From Chamaelirium japonicum (lineage: Eukaryota > Streptophyta > Magnoliopsida > Liliales > Melanthiaceae), in the NCBI GenBank assembly GCA_947650365.1, contig OX393551.1, positions 61,559,173 through 61,623,172 on the forward strand: a stretch of 64,000 nt of DNA. The letters are read 5' to 3'. This document shows, one piece after another, positions 10,825 to 25,735 of this stretch. Below the pieces are notes generated by a model. That model had not been told where the DNA came from, did not search any database, and was given only the letters and a program-made list of their open reading frames with translations. Numbering within the stretch: the stretch's first letter is position 1; the number at the start of each line of letters is the position of its first letter. Both the position numbers and the translations under genes were made by a program.

Positions 10825-12965
10825 CGTACAATCCATTCTAATTCATTCGCACGATCAATTCTAATTCATTCGTATGATCCATTCTAATTCATTCCTACGA
10901 TCTATTCTAATTCATTCGTTCAAATGTATCCATTCTAATTCATTCGTACGATTCATTCTAATTCATTCGTACGATCCATTCTAATTCATTTGTACGATCC
11001 ATTCTACTTCATTCGCACGAATGTATGCATTCTAATTCATTCGTACAAACCATTTTAATTCATTCCTACGATTCATTCTAATTCATTCGTACGATCCATT
11101 CTAATTCATTCGTACGATCCATTCTACATCATTCGCACGAATGTATCCATTCTAATTCATTCGTACGATCCATTCTAATTCATTTGCACGATCCATTCTA
11201 ATTCATTCTCACAAATTTAACCTTTCTAATTCATTTGCACGATCTATTCAAATTCATTCGCACTATCCATTCTAATTCATTTGTATAATCCATTCTAATT
11301 CATTCGTACGATCCATTCTAATCCATTCGTACGATCCATGGTAATTCATTCGTACGATCCATTCTAATTCATTCCTACGATCCATTCTACTTCATTCGCA
11401 CGAATGTATCCATTCTAATTCATTCGTACAATCCATTCTAATTCATTCGCACGATCAATTCTAATTCATTCGTATGATCCATTCTAATTCATTCCTACGA
11501 TCTATTCTAATTCATTCGTTCGAATGTATCCATTCTAATTCATTCGTACGATTCATTCTAATTCATTCGTACGATCTATTCTAATTCATTCGTACGATCC
11601 ATTCTACTTCATTCGCTCGAATGTATCCATTCTAATTCATTCGTGCAATCCATTCTAATTCATTCGCACGATCAATTCTAATTCATTCGTATGATCCATT
11701 CTAATTCATTCCTACGATCTATTCTAATTCATTCGTTCGAATGTATCCATTCTAATTCATTCGTACGATTCATTCTAATTCATTCGTACGATCCATTCTA
11801 ATTCATTCGTACGATCCATTCTACTTCATTCGCACGAATGTATCCATTCTAATTCATTCGTACAATCCATTCTAATTCATTCGCACGATCAATTCTAATT
11901 CATTCGTTCGAATGTATCCATTCTAATTCATTTCTACGATCCATTCTAATTTATTCGTTCGAATGTATCCATTCTAATTCATTCGTACGATTCATTCTAT
12001 TTCATTCGTACGATCCATTCTAATTCATTCGTACGATCCATTCTAATTCATTCATACAATCCATTCTAATTAATTCGCACGATCAATTCTAATTCATTCG
12101 TATGATCCATTCTAATTCATTCCTACGATCTATTCTAATTTATTCGTTCGAATGTATCCATTCTAAGTCATTCGTACGATCCATTCTAACTAATTTGATC
12201 GAATGGATCCATTCTACTTCATTTGTACGATCCATTCTAATTCATTCACACGTTCTATTCTAATTCATTCATACGATCCATTCTAATTCATTCGTACGAT
12301 CCATTCTAATTCATTCTTACGATCTATTCTAATTCATTCGTTCGAATGTTTCCATTCTAATTCATTCGTACGATCAATTCCAATTCATTCGTACGATTCA
12401 TTCTAATTCATTCGTACGATCCATTCTAATTCATTCGTACGATCCATTCTACTTCATTCGCACGAATGTATCCATTCTAATTCATTCGTACGATCCATTC
12501 TACTTCATTCGCACGAATGTATCCATTCTAATTCATTCGTACTAATTCATTCGTACGATTCATTCTAATTCATTCCTACGATCTATTCTAATTCATTCGT
12601 TCGAATATTTCCATTCTAATTCATTCGTACGATTCATTCTAATTTATTCGTACGATCCATTCTAATTCATTCGTACGATCCATTCTACTTCATTCGCACG
12701 AATGTATCCATTCTAATTCATTCGTAAGATCCATTCTACTTCATTCGCACGAATGTATCCATTCTAATTCATTCGTACAATCCATTCTAATTCATTCGTA
12801 AGATCAATTCTAATTCATTCGTATGATCCATTCTAATTCATTCCTACGATCTATTCTAATTCATTCGTTCGAATGTTTCCATTCTAATTCATTCGTACGA
12901 TTCATTCTAATTCATTCGTACGATCCATTCTGATTCATTCGTACGATCCATTCTAATTCATTCGT
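10825..12965 (-). repeat. Satellite block 4 (-)
   Basis: HOR-ordered stretches are mixed with irregular ones. It contains an inverted copy of the rare CAAATTAGTTAG cassette (about 12178-12290). It ends at CGTACG (12963-12968), the centre of a ~40-bp perfect palindrome. Confidence 0.9.
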
Positions 12966-13486
12966 ACGAATGAATTAGAATGGATACATTCGTGGGAATG
13001 AAGTAGAATGGATCGTACGAATGAATTAGAATGGATCGTGCGAATGAAGTAGAATGGATCGTACGAATGAATTAGAGTGGATCGTACGAATGAATTAGAA
13101 TGAATCGTACGAATGAATTAGAATGGATACATTCGAACGAATGAATTAGAATAGATCGTAGGAATGAATTAGAATGGATCATACGAATGAATTAGAATTG
13201 ATCGTGCAAATGAATTAGAATGGATTGTAGGAATGAATTAGAATCGATTGTACGAATGAATTAGAATGGATACATTCGTGCGAATGAAGTAGAATGGATC
13301 GTACGAATGAATTAGAATGGATCGTACGAATGAATTAGAATGGATCAGACGAATGAAGTTGAATGGATCGTACGAGTGAATTAGAATAGATCGTAGGAAT
13401 GAATTAGAATGGATCATACGAATGAATTAGAATTGATCGTGCGAATGAATTAGAATGGATTGTACGAATGAATTAGAATGGATTGT
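12966..13486 (+). repeat. Satellite block 5 (+)
   Basis: A short block of about two disturbed HORs. The right junction is GATTGTACGATCC. Confidence 0.88.
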
Positions 13487-15652
13487 ACGATCCATTCTAA
13501 TTCATTCGTATGATTCATTCTAATTCATTCGTACGATCCATTCTAATTCATTCGTACGATCCATTCTACTTCATTCGTATGATCCATTCTAATTCATTCC
13601 TACGATCTATTCTAATTCATTCGTTCGAATGTATCCATTCTAATTCATTCGTACGATTCATTCTAATTCATTTGTACGATTCATTCTAATTCATTCGTAC
13701 GATCCATTCTAATTCATTCGTACGATCCATTCTACTTCATTCGCATGAATATATCCATTCTAACGAATGAATTAGAAATCTAATTCATTCGTACAATCCA
13801 TTCTAATTCATTCGCACGATCAATTCTAATTCATTCGTATGATCCATTCTAATTCATTCGTACGATCCATTCTAATTCATTCGTACGATCCATTCTACTT
13901 CATTCTCACGAATGTATCCATTCTAATTCATTCGTACAATCCATTCTAATTCATTCGCACGATCAATTCTAATTCATTCGTATGATCCATTCTAATTCAT
14001 TCCTACGATCTATTCTAATTCATTCGTTCGATCAATTCTAATTCATTCGTATAATCCATTCTAATTCATTCCTACGATCTATTCTAATTTATTCGTTCGA
14101 ATGTATCCATTCTAATTCATTCGTGCGTTCCATTCTACTTCATTCGCACGAATGTATCCATTCTAATTCATTCGTACAATCCATTCTAATTCATTCGCAC
14201 GATCAATTCTAATTCATTCGTATGATCCATTCTAATTCATTTGTATGATCCATTCTAATTCATTCGTACGATCCATTCTAATCCATTCGTACGATCCATG
14301 GTAATTCATTCGTACGATCCATTCAAATTCATTCGTACGATCCATTCTACTTCATTCGCACGAATGTATCCATTCTAATTCATTCGTACAATCCATTCTA
14401 ATTCATTCGCACGATCAATTCTAATTCATTCGTATGATCCATTCTAATTCATTCCTACGATCTATTCTAATTCATTCGTTCGAATGTATCCATTCTAATT
14501 CATTCGTATAATTCATTCTAATTCATTCGTACGATCCATTCTAATTCATTCGTACGATCCATTCTACTTCATTCGCACGAATGTATCCATTCTAATTCAG
14601 TCATACGATCCATTCTAATTCATTCACACGATCCATTCTAATTCATTTATACGATCCATTCTAATTCATTCGTACGATCCATTCTAATTCATTCGCACAA
14701 TCTATTCTAAGTCATTCGTACGATCCATTCTAATTCATTAGCACGATCCATTCTAATTCATTCGTACGATCCATTCTATTTCATTCGTACGATCCATTCT
14801 TACTCATTCGTACGATCCATTCTAATTCATTCGCATGAATGTATCCATTCTAATTCATTCGTACGATCCATTCTAATTCATTAGCACGATCCATTCTAAT
14901 TCATTCATACAATCCATTCTAATTCATTCACACGATCAATTCTAATTCATTCGTATGATCCATTCTAATTCATTCCTACGATCTATTCTAATATTCATTC
15001 GTTCGAATGTATCCATTCTAATTCATTCGTACGATTCATTCTAATTCATTAGTACGATCCATTCTAATTCATTCGTACGATCCATTCTACTTCATTCGCA
15101 CGAATGTATCCATTCTAATTCATTCCCATTCTAATTCATTCATACTATCCATTCTAATTCATTCGTACGATCCATTCTAATTCATACGTACGATCCATTC
15201 GAATTCATTCCTACGATCCAGTCTAATTCTTTGATACGATCCATACTAATTCATTCGCACGAATGTATCCATTCTAATTCATTTGTATGATCCATTCTAA
15301 TTCATTCGCACGATCCAATCTAATTCATTCGCACGATCCATTCTAATTCGTTCGTACGATCCATTCTATTTCATTCGTACGATCCATTCTTACTCATTCG
15401 TACAATCCATTCTATTTCATTCGTACGATCCATTCTTACTGATTCGTACGATATATTCTAATTTATTCGTTCGAATGTATCCATTCTAATTCATTCGTAC
15501 GATTCATTCTAATTCATTCGTACGATCCATTCTAGTTCATTCGTATGATCATTAAGGCAATTTGATTATCCTCACAAAAAATTAACAAAATCTGAAACTT
15601 CTAAGGGCGCCGATTGAATCAAACGTTTCTGAACCGTCTAATTCATTCGTTC
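13487..15652 (-). repeat. Satellite block 6 (-)
   Basis: Largely irregular. A ~14-bp micro-inverted piece sits at 13764-13777, and the non-satellite island 15551-15636 lies near the end. Orientation flips at TTCGAA (15650-15655). Confidence 0.88.
15551..15636. other. Non-satellite island A (86 bp)
   Basis: The satellite stops after CGTATGATC and restarts at TCTAATTCATTCG. The 86 bp between have no monomer words. The stretch 15586-15611, read in reverse complement, contains GGCGCCCTTAGAAGTTTC and matches island B at 28119-28144 with about five differences. No coding frame, terminal repeats or RNA gene were recognised. It is probably a remnant of another sequence trapped in the array. Confidence 0.85.
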
Positions 15653-15765
15653 GAATGGATACATTCGTGCGAATGATGTAGAATGGATCGTACGAATGAA
15701 TCAGAATGGATCGTACGAATAAATTAGAATGAATCGTATGAATGAATTAGAATGGAAACATTCGT
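15653..15765 (+). repeat. Satellite block 7 (+)
   Basis: Only about five monomers long. It ends inside a GGAAACATTCG monomer at CGTACG (15763-15768). Confidence 0.85.
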
Positions 15766-16102
15766 ACGATTCATTCTAATTCATTCGTACGATCCATTCT
15801 AATTCATTCGTACGATCCATTCTAGTTCATTCGCACGAATTTATCCATTCTAATTCATTCGTATGATCCATTCTAATTCATTCCTATGATCAACTCTAAT
15901 TCATTCGTACGATCCATTCTACGATCAACTCTAATTCATTCCTACGATCAACTCTAATTCATTCGCACGAATGTATCCATTCTAATTCATTCCAACGATC
16001 AACTCTAATTCATTCCTACGATCAACTCTAATTCATTCGTACGATCCATTCTGATTCATTCGTACGATCCATTCTACATCATTCGCACGAATGTATCCAT
16101 TC
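15766..16102 (-). repeat. Satellite block 8 (-)
   Basis: Carries a local run of CGATCAACTCTAATTC monomers not common elsewhere. It ends at TTCGAA (16100-16105). Confidence 0.85.
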
Positions 16103-19100
16103 GAACGAATGAATTAGAATAGATCGTAGGAATGAATTAGAATGGATCATACGAATAAATTAGAATTGATCGTGCGAATGAATTAGAATGGATCGTACGA
16201 ATGAATTAGAATGAATCGTACGAATGAATTAGAATGGATACATTCGAACGAATGAATTAGAATAGATCGTACGAATGAATTAGAATGGATACATTCGTGA
16301 GAATGAAGTAGAATGGATCGTACGAATGAATTAGAATGGATCGTACGAATGAATTAGAATGAATCGTACGAATGAATTAGAATTGATCGTACGAATGAAT
16401 TAGAATGGAAACATTCAAACGAATGAATTAGAATAGATCGTAGGAATGAATTAGAATGGATCGTACGAATGAATTAGAATGGATCGTATGAATGAATTAG
16501 AATAGAACGTGTGAATGAACTAGAATGGATCGTACGAATGAAGTAGAATGGATCCATTCGAGCAAATTAGTAAGAATGGATCGTACGAATGACTTAGAAT
16601 GGATCGTACGAATGAATTAGAATGGCTAGAATGGATCGAACGGATCGTACGAATGAATTAGAATGGATCGTACGAATGAATTAGAATGAATCGTACGAAT
16701 GAATTAGAATGGATACATCCGAATGAATGAATTAGAATAGATCGTAGGAATGAATTAGAATGAATCGTACGAATGAATTAGAATGGATACATTCGAACGA
16801 ATGAATTACACTAGATCGTAGGAATGAATTAGAATGGATCATACGAATGAATTAGAATTGATCGTGCGAATGAATTAGAATGGATTGTACGAATGAATTA
16901 GAATAGATCGTAGGAATGAATTAGAATGGATCATACAAATGAATTAGAAATGATGGTGCGAATGAATTAGAATGGATTGCACGAATGAATTAGAATGGAT
17001 ACATTCGTGCGAATAAAGTAGAATGGATCGTACGAATGAATTAGAATGGATCGTACGAATGAATTAGAATGAATCGTACGAATGAATTAGAATGGATACA
17101 TTCGAACGAATGAATTAGAATAGATCGTAGGAATGAATTAGAATGGATCATACGAATGAATTAGAATTGATCGTGCGAATGAATAAGAATGGATTGTACG
17201 GATGAATTAGAATGGATACATTCGTGCGAATGAAGTAGAATGGATCGTACGAATGAATTAGAATGGATCGAACGAATGAATTAGAATGGATACATTCGAA
17301 TGAATGAATTAGAATAAATAGTAGGAATAAATTAGAATGGATCATACGAATGAATTAGAATTGATCGTGCGAATGAATTAGAATGGATTGTACGAATGAA
17401 TTAGAATGGATACATTCGTGCGAATGAAGTAGAATGGATCGTACGAATGAATTAGAATGGATCGTACGAATGAATTAGAATGAATCGTATGAATGAATTA
17501 GAATGGATACATTTGAACGAATGAATTAGAATAGATCGTAGGAATGAATTAGAATGGATCATACGAATGAATTAGAATTGATCGTGCGAATGAATTAGAA
17601 TGGATTGTACGAATGAATTAGAATGGATACATTCGTGAGAATGAAGTAGAATGGATCGTACGAATGAATTAGAATGGATCATACGAATGAATTAGAATGA
17701 ATCATACAAATGAATTAGAATTGATACATTCGAACGAATGAATTAGAATAGATCGTAGGAATGAATTAGAATGGATCATACGAATGAATTAGAATTGATC
17801 GTGTGAATGAATTAGAATGGATCGTATGAATGAATTAGAAAGGATCATGCGAAGGAATTAGATTGGATCGTACGAATGAATTAGAATGGATACATTCGAA
17901 TGAATGAATTAGAATAGATCGTAGGAATGAATTACAATGGATACATTCGTCCGAATGAATTAGAATGGATCATACGAATGAATTAGAATAGATCGTACGA
18001 ATGAATTAGAATGGATCGTACGAATGAATTAGAATGGATCATAAGAATGAATTAGAATTGATCGTGCGAATGAATTAGAATGGATTGTACGAATGAATTA
18101 GAATGGATACATTCGTGCGAATGAAGTAGAATGGATCGTACGAATGAATTAGAATGAATCATACGAATGAATTAGAATTGATCGTGCGAATGAATTAGAA
18201 TGGATTGTACGAATGAATTAGAATGGATACATTCGTGCGAATGAAGTAGAATGGATCGTATGAATAAATTAGAATGAATCATACGAATGAATTAGAATTG
18301 ATCGTGCGAATGAATTAGAATGGATTGTACGAATGAATTAGAATGGATACATTCGTGCGAATGAATTAGAATGGATTGTACGAATGAATTAGAATGGATA
18401 CATACGTGCGAATAAAATAGAATGGATCGTACGAATGAATTAGAATGGATCGTACGAATGAATTAGAATGAATCGTACGAATGAATTAGAATGGATACAT
18501 TCGAACGAATGAATTAGAGTAGATCGTAGGAATGAATTAGAATGGATCATACGAATGAATTAGAATTGATCGTGCGAATTAATTAGAATGGATTGTACGA
18601 ATGAATTAGAATGGATACATTCGTGCGAATGAAGTAGAATGGATCGTATGAATGAATTAGAATAGATCGTACGAATGAATTAGAATGAATCGTACGAATG
18701 AATTTGAATGGATACATTCGAACGAATGAATTAGAATAGATCGTAGGAATGAATTAGAATGGATCATACGAATGAATTAGAATTGATCGTGCGAATGAAT
18801 TAGAATGGATTGTACGAATGAATTAGAATGGATACATTCGTGCGAATGAAGTAGAATGGATCGTACGAATGAATCAGAATGGATCGTACGAATGAATTAG
18901 AATGAATCGTACGAATGAATTAGAATGGATACATTCGAACGAATGAATTAGAATAGATCGTAGGAATGAATTAGAATGGATCATACGAATGAATTAGAAT
19001 TGATCGTGCGAATGAATTAGAATGGATTGTACGAATGAATTAGAATGGATACATTCGTGCGAATGAAGTAGAATGGATCGGACGAATGAATTAGAATGGA

Positions 19101-19983
19101 TCGTACGAATGAATTAGAATGAATCGTACGAATGAATTAGAATGGATACAATCGAACGAATGAATTAGAATAGATCGTAGGAATGAATTAGAATGGATCA
19201 TACGAATGAATTAGAATTGATCGTGCGAATGAATTAGAATGGATTGTACGAATGAATTAGAATGGATACATTCTTGCGAATGACGTAGAATGGATCGTAC
19301 GAATGAATCAGAATGGATCGTACGAATGAATTAGAATGAATCGTACGAATAAATTAGAATGGATACATTCGAACGAATGAATTAGAATAGATCGTAGGAA
19401 TGAATTAGAATGGATCATACGAATGAATTAGAATTGATCGTGTGAATGAATTAGAATGGATTGTACGAATGAATTAGAATGGATACATTCGTGCGAATGA
19501 AGTAGAATGGATCGTACGAATGAATTAGAATGGATCGTACGAATGAACTAGAATTAATCGTACGAATGAATTAGAATGGATACATTCGAACGAATGAATT
19601 AGAATAGATTGTACGAATGAATTAGAATGGATCATACGAATGAATTAGAATTGATCGTGCGAATGAATTAGAATGGATTGTACGAATGAATTAGAATGGA
19701 TACATTCGTGCGAATGAAGTAAAATGAATCAGAATGGATCGTACGAATGAATTAGAATGAATCGTACGAATGAATTAGAATAGAAACATTCGAACGAATG
19801 AATTAGAATAGATCGTAGGAATGAATTAGAATGGATCATACAAATGAATTAGAATTAATCGTGCGAATGAATTAGAATGGATTGTACGAATGAATTAAAA
19901 TGGATACATTCGTGTGATTGAAGTAGAATGGATCGTACGAATGAATTAGAATGGGATCGTACGAATGAATTTGAATGGATCGT
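16103..19983 (+). repeat. Satellite block 9 (+)
   Basis: A long block. Irregular before 17000, with the rare cassette at 16495-16636, and regular 217-bp HORs from about 18400 to 19900. The right junction is GGATCGTACAATCC. Confidence 0.92.
16495..16636 (+). repeat. Rare monomer cassette, copy 1
   Basis: An ordered run of unusual monomers (GAACGTGTGAATGAACTAG, GGATCCATTCGAGC, CAAATTAG, GAATGACTTAG, GGCTAGAATGG). It recurs at 32151-32310 and 37851-38010, and inverted at about 12178-12290. Confidence 0.8.
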
Positions 19984-20521
19984 ACAATCCATTCTAATTC
20001 ATTCGCACGATCAATTCTAATTCATTCGTATGATCCATTCTAATTCATTCCTACGATCAATTCTAATTCATTCGTTCGAATGTATCCATTCTAATTCATT
20101 CGTACGATCCATTCTACTTCATTCGCACGAATGTATCCATTCTAATTCATTCGTACAATCCATTCTAATTCATTCGTACAATCCATTCTAATTCATTCGT
20201 ACGATCTATTCTAATTCATTCGCACGATCAATTCTAATTCATTCGTATGATCCATTCTAATTCATTCATACGATCTATTCTAATTTATTCGTTCGAATGT
20301 ATCCATTCTAATTTATTCGTACGATTCATTCTAATTCATTCGTACGATCCATTCTAATTCATTCGTACGATCCATTCTACTTCATTCGCACGAATGTATT
20401 CATTCGGACAATCTATTCTAATTTATTCGTACGATCTATTCTAATTCATTAGCACGATCCATTCTAATTCATTCGTACAATCCATTCTAATTCATTCGCA
20501 TGATCATTCTAATTCATTCGT
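19984..20521 (-). repeat. Satellite block 10 (-)
   Basis: Mixed monomers with a partial HOR. It ends in CGTACG near 20519-20524. Confidence 0.88.
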
Positions 20522-21459
20522 ACGAATGGATTAGAATGGATCGTACGAATGAATTAGAATGGATCATACAAATGAATTAGAATGGATAGTGCGAATGAAT
20601 TTGAATAGATCGTGCCAATGAATTAGAAAGGTTAAATTTGTGAGAATGAATTAGAATGGATCGTGCGAATGAATTAGAATGGATCGTACGAATGAATTAT
20701 AATGGATCGTACGAATGAATTAGAATAGATCTTGGAATTGAATTAGAATAGATCGTACGAATGAATTAGAATGGATACATTCGTGCGAATGAACTAGAAT
20801 GGATACATACATTCATGCGAATGAATTAGAATGGATCGTATGAATGAGTTAGAATGGATCGTATGAATGAATTAGATTAGAATGGATCGTGCGAATGAAT
20901 TAGAATAGATTATACGAATGAATTAGAATGGATACATTCATGCGAATGAATTAGAATAGATCGTAGGAATGAATTAGAATGGATCATACGAATGAATTAG
21001 AATGGATCGTGGGAATGAATTAGAATGGATTGTACGAATGAATTAGAATGGAATTAGAATGGATTGTACGAATGAATTAGAATGGATCGTGCGAATGAAT
21101 TAGAATGGATCGTATGAAGAATTAGAATGGACCGTACGAATGAATTAGAATGGATACATTCGTACGAATGAATTAGAATGGATCGTACGAATGAATAAGA
21201 CTGGATCGTACGAATAAATTAGAATGGATACATTCGTGCGAATGAATTAGAATGGATTGTGTGAATGAATTAGAATGGATACATTCGTGCGAATGAATAA
21301 GAATGGATCGTACGAATGAATTAGACTGGATCGTACGAATAAATTAGAATGGATACATTCGTACGAATGAATTAGTATGGATACATTCGTGCGAATGAAT
21401 TAGAATGGATCGTACTAATGAATTAGAATGGATCGTGCGAATGAATTAGAATGGATCGT
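20522..21459 (+). repeat. Satellite block 11 (+)
   Basis: Irregular, with no clear HOR and many one-off variants, which suggests older sequence. It ends at CGTACG (21457-21462). Confidence 0.88.
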
Positions 21460-21815
21460 ACGATGCAATCTAATTCATTCGTACGATCCATTCTAATTTA
21501 TCCGTATGATCAATTCTCATTCATTCGCACGATCCATTCTAATTCATTCTCACGAATGTAACCTTTCTAATTCATTTGTATGATCTATTCAAATTCATTC
21601 GTACGATCCATTCGTACGATCCATTCTAATTCATTCGCACGATCCATTCTAATTCATTCGTACAATCCATTCTACTTCATTTGCACGAATGTATCCATTC
21701 TAATTCACTCGTACAATCCATTCTAATTCATTTGCACGATCATTTCTAATTCATTCGTATGATCCATTCTAATTCATTCCTACGATCTATTATAATTCAT
21801 TCGTTCGAATGTATC
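21460..21815 (-). repeat. Satellite block 12 (-)
   Basis: The first ~135 bp are the reverse complement of 6858-6984 in block 1. It ends at GTATCCAATGAATTAG. Confidence 0.87.
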
Positions 21816-22684
21816 CAATGAATTAGAATGGATCATACGAATGAATTAGAATTGATCGTGCGAATGAATTAGAATGGATTGTACGAATGAATTAGAATGG
21901 ATACATTCATGCGAATGAAGTAGAATGGATCGTACGAATGAATTAGAATGGATACATTCATGCGAATGAAGTAGAATGGATCGTACGAATGAATTAGAAT
22001 GGATCGTACGAATGAATTAGAATGAATCGTACGAATGAATTAGAATTGATCGTGCGAATGAATTAGAATGGATTGTACGAATGAATTAGAATGGATACAT
22101 TCGTGCGAATGAAGTAGAATGGATCATACGAATGAATTAGAATGGATCGTACGAATGAATTAGAATGAATCATACGAATGAATTAGAATAGATCGTAGGA
22201 ATGAATTAGAATAGATCGTAGGAATGAATTAGAATGGATCATACGAATGAATTAGAATGGATCATACGAATGAATTAGAATTGATCGTGTGAATGAATTA
22301 GAATGGATTGTACGAATGAATTAGAATGGATACATTCGTGCGAATGAAGTAGAATGGATCGTACGAATGAATTAGAATGGATCGTGCGAATGAATTAGAA
22401 TTGATCGTGCGAATGAATTAGAATGGATTGTACGAATGAATTAGAATGGATACATTCGTGCGAATGAAGTAGAATGGATCGTACGAATGAATTAGAATGG
22501 ATCGTGCGAATGAATTAGAATAGATCGTACGAATGGATCGTACGAATGAATTTGAATAGATCATACAAATGAATTAGAAAGGTTACATTCGTGAGAATGA
22601 ATTAGAATGGATCGTGCGAATGAATGAGAATTGATCATACGGATGAATTAGAATGGATCGTACGAATAAATTAGATTGCATCGT
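21816..22684 (+). repeat. Satellite block 13 (+)
   Basis: HOR-like at first. The last ~125 bp repeat 6858-6984 at a constant offset of 15703 bp, including the GCATCGTACG junction (22678-22687). Confidence 0.87.
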
Positions 22685-22782
22685 ACGATCCATTCTAATT
22701 CATTCGCACGATCCATTCTAATTCATTTGCACGATCAATTCTAATTCATTCGTATGATCCATTCTAATTCATTCCTACGATC
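22685..22782 (-). repeat. Satellite block 14 (-)
   Basis: About four monomers. It flips back at CCTACGATCGAATGAATCG. Confidence 0.85.
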
Positions 22783-23125
22783 GAATGAATCGTACGAATG
22801 AATTACAATGGATCGTACGAATGAATTAGAATGGATCATACGAATGAAGTCGAATGGATCGTACGAATGAATTAGAATGGATCGTACGAATGAATTAGAA
22901 TGAATCGTACGAATGAATTAGAATGGATAAATTCGAACGAATGAATTAGAATAGATCGTAGAAATGAATTAGAATGGATCATACGAATGAATTAGAATTG
23001 ATCGTGCAAATGAATTAGAATGGATTGTACGAATGAATTAGAATGGATACATTCGTATGAATGAAGTAGAATGGATCGTACGAATGAATTAGAATGGATT
23101 GTACGAATGAATTAGAATGAATCGT
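22783..23125 (+). repeat. Satellite block 15 (+)
   Basis: About 1.5 HORs. It ends at CGTACG (23123-23128). Confidence 0.85.
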
Positions 23126-23238
23126 ACGAATGTTTCCATTCTAATTCATTCGTACGATTCATTCTAATTCATTCGTACGATCCATTCTGATTCATTCGTA
23201 CAATCCATTCTACATCATTCGCACGAATGTATCTATTC
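23126..23238 (-). repeat. Satellite block 16 (-)
   Basis: About five monomers. It ends at TTCGAA (23236-23241). Confidence 0.85.
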
Positions 23239-23550
23239 GAACGAATGAATTAGAATAGATCGTAGGAATGAATTAGAATGGATCATACGAATGAATAAGA
23301 ATTGATCGTGCGAATGAATTAGAATGGACTGTACGAATGAATTAGAATGGATACATTTGTGCGAATGAAGTAGAATGGATCGTACGAATGAATTAGAATG
23401 GATCGTACGAATGAATCAGAATGGATCGTACGAATGAATTAGAATGATTCGTACTAATGAATTAGAATGGAAACATTCGAACGAATGAATTAGAATAGAT
23501 CGTAGGAATGAATTAGAATGGATCATACGAATGAATTAGAATTGATCGTG
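23239..23550 (+). repeat. Satellite block 17 (+)
   Basis: Slightly more than one HOR. The junction is TTGATCGTGGCACAATC. Confidence 0.85.
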
Positions 23551-24700
23551 GCACAATCTATTCTAAGACATTCGTACGATCCATTCTAATTCATTAGCAC
23601 GATCCATTCTAATTCATTCATACGATCCATTCTATTTCATTCGTACGATCCATTCTTACTCATTCGTACGATCCATTCTAATTCATTCGCATGAATATAT
23701 CCATTCTAATTCATTCGTATGATCCATTCTAATTCATTAGCACGATCCATTCTAATTCATTCGTACGATCCATTCTATTTCATTCGTACGATCCATTCTT
23801 ACTCATTCGTACGATCCATTCTAATTCATTCGCATGAATGTATCCATTCTAATTCATTCGTACGATCCATTCTAATTCATTCGTACGATTCATTCTAATT
23901 CATTCGTACGATCCATTCTAATTCATTCGTACGATCCGTTCTACTTCATTCGCACGAATGTATCCATTCTAATTCATTCGTGCAATCCATTCTAATTCAT
24001 TCGCACGATCAATTCTACTTCATTCGCACGAATGTATCCATTCTAATTCATTCGTACAATCCATTCTAATTCATTCGCACGATCAATTCTAATTCATTCG
24101 TATGATCCATTCTAATTCATTCCTACGATCTATTCTAATTCATTCGTTCGAATGTATCCATTCTAATTCATTCGTACGATTCATTCTAATTCATTCGTAC
24201 GATCTATTCTAATTCATTCGTACGATCCATTCTACTTCATTCGCACGAATGTATCCATTCTAATTCATTCGTACAATCCATTCTAATTCATTCGCACGAT
24301 CAATTCTAATTCATTCGTATGATCTATTCTAATTCATTCCTACGATCTATTCTAATTTATTCGTTCGAATGTATCCATTCTAATTCATTCGTACGATTCA
24401 TTCTAATTCATTCGTACGATCCATTCTAATTCATTCGTACGATCCATTCTACTTCATTCGCACGAATGTATCCATTCTAATTCATTCGTACAATCCATTC
24501 TAATTCATTCGCACGATCAATTCTAATTCATTCGTACGATCCATTCTAATTCATTCGTACGATCCATTCTACTTCATTCGCACGAATGTATCCATTCTAA
24601 TTCATTCGCTCGAATATATCCATTTTAATTCATTCGTACGATCCATTCTAATTCATTCGTACGATCTAATTCATTCATACGATCCATTCTAATTCATTCG
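23551..24700 (-). repeat. Satellite block 18 (-)
   Basis: Irregular to about 23900, then HOR-ordered. The junction is ATTCATTCGCGAATGAAG. Confidence 0.88.
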
Positions 24701-25368
24701 CGAATGAAGTAGAATGGATCGTACGAATGAATGTGAATGGATCGTACGAATGAATTAGAATGAATCGTACGAATGAAGTAGAATGGATACATTCGAACGA
24801 ATGAATTAGAATAGATCGTAGGAATGAATTAGAATGGATCATACGAATGAATTAGAATTGATCGTGCGAATGAATTAGAATGGATTGTACGAATGAATTA
24901 GAATGGATACATTCGTGCGAATGAAGTAGAATGGATCGTACGAATGAATTAGAATGGATCGTACGAATGAATTGGAATGAATCGTACGAATGAATTAGAA
25001 TGGATACATTCGAACGAATGAATTAGAATAGATCGTAGGAATGAATTAGAATGGATCATACGAATGAATTAGAATTGATCGTGCGAATGAATTAGAATTG
25101 ATTGTACGAATGAATTAGAATGGATACGTTCGTGCGAATGAAGCAGAACGGATCGTACGAATGAATTAGAATGGATCGTACGAATGAATTAGAATGAATC
25201 GTACGAATGAATTAGAATGGATCGTACGAATGAATTAGAATGGATACATTCATGCGAATGAATTAGAATGGATCGTACGAATGAGTAAGAATGGATCGTA
25301 CGAATGAAATAGAATGGATCGTACGAATGAATTAGAATGGATCATTCTAATGAATTAGAATAGATTGT
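24701..25368 (+). repeat. Satellite block 19 (+)
   Basis: About three HORs. The junction is GATTGTACGATCC, at GTAC 25367-25370. Confidence 0.87.
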
Positions 25369-25735
25369 ACGATCCATTCTAATTCATTCGTATGATTCAT
25401 TCTAATTCATTCGTACGATCCATTCTAATTCATTCGTACGATCCATTCTACTTCATTCGTATGATCCATTCTAATTCATTCGTACGATCCATTCTAATTC
25501 ATTCGTGCGATCCATTCTACTTCATTCGCACGAATGTATCCATTCTAATTCATTCGTACAATCCATTCTAATTCATTCGTACAATCTATTCTAATTTATT
25601 CGCACGATCAATTCTAATTCATTCGTATGATCCATTCTAATTCATTCCTACGATCTATTCTAATTCATTCGTTCGAATGTATCCATTCTAATTCATTCGT
25701 ACGATCCATTCTAATTCATTCGTTCGAATGTATCC
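25369..25735 (-). repeat. Satellite block 20 (-)
   Basis: About 1.7 HORs. It ends at GTATCCAATGAATTAG, the same junction sequence as at 21815, which suggests a copied breakpoint. Confidence 0.87.
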
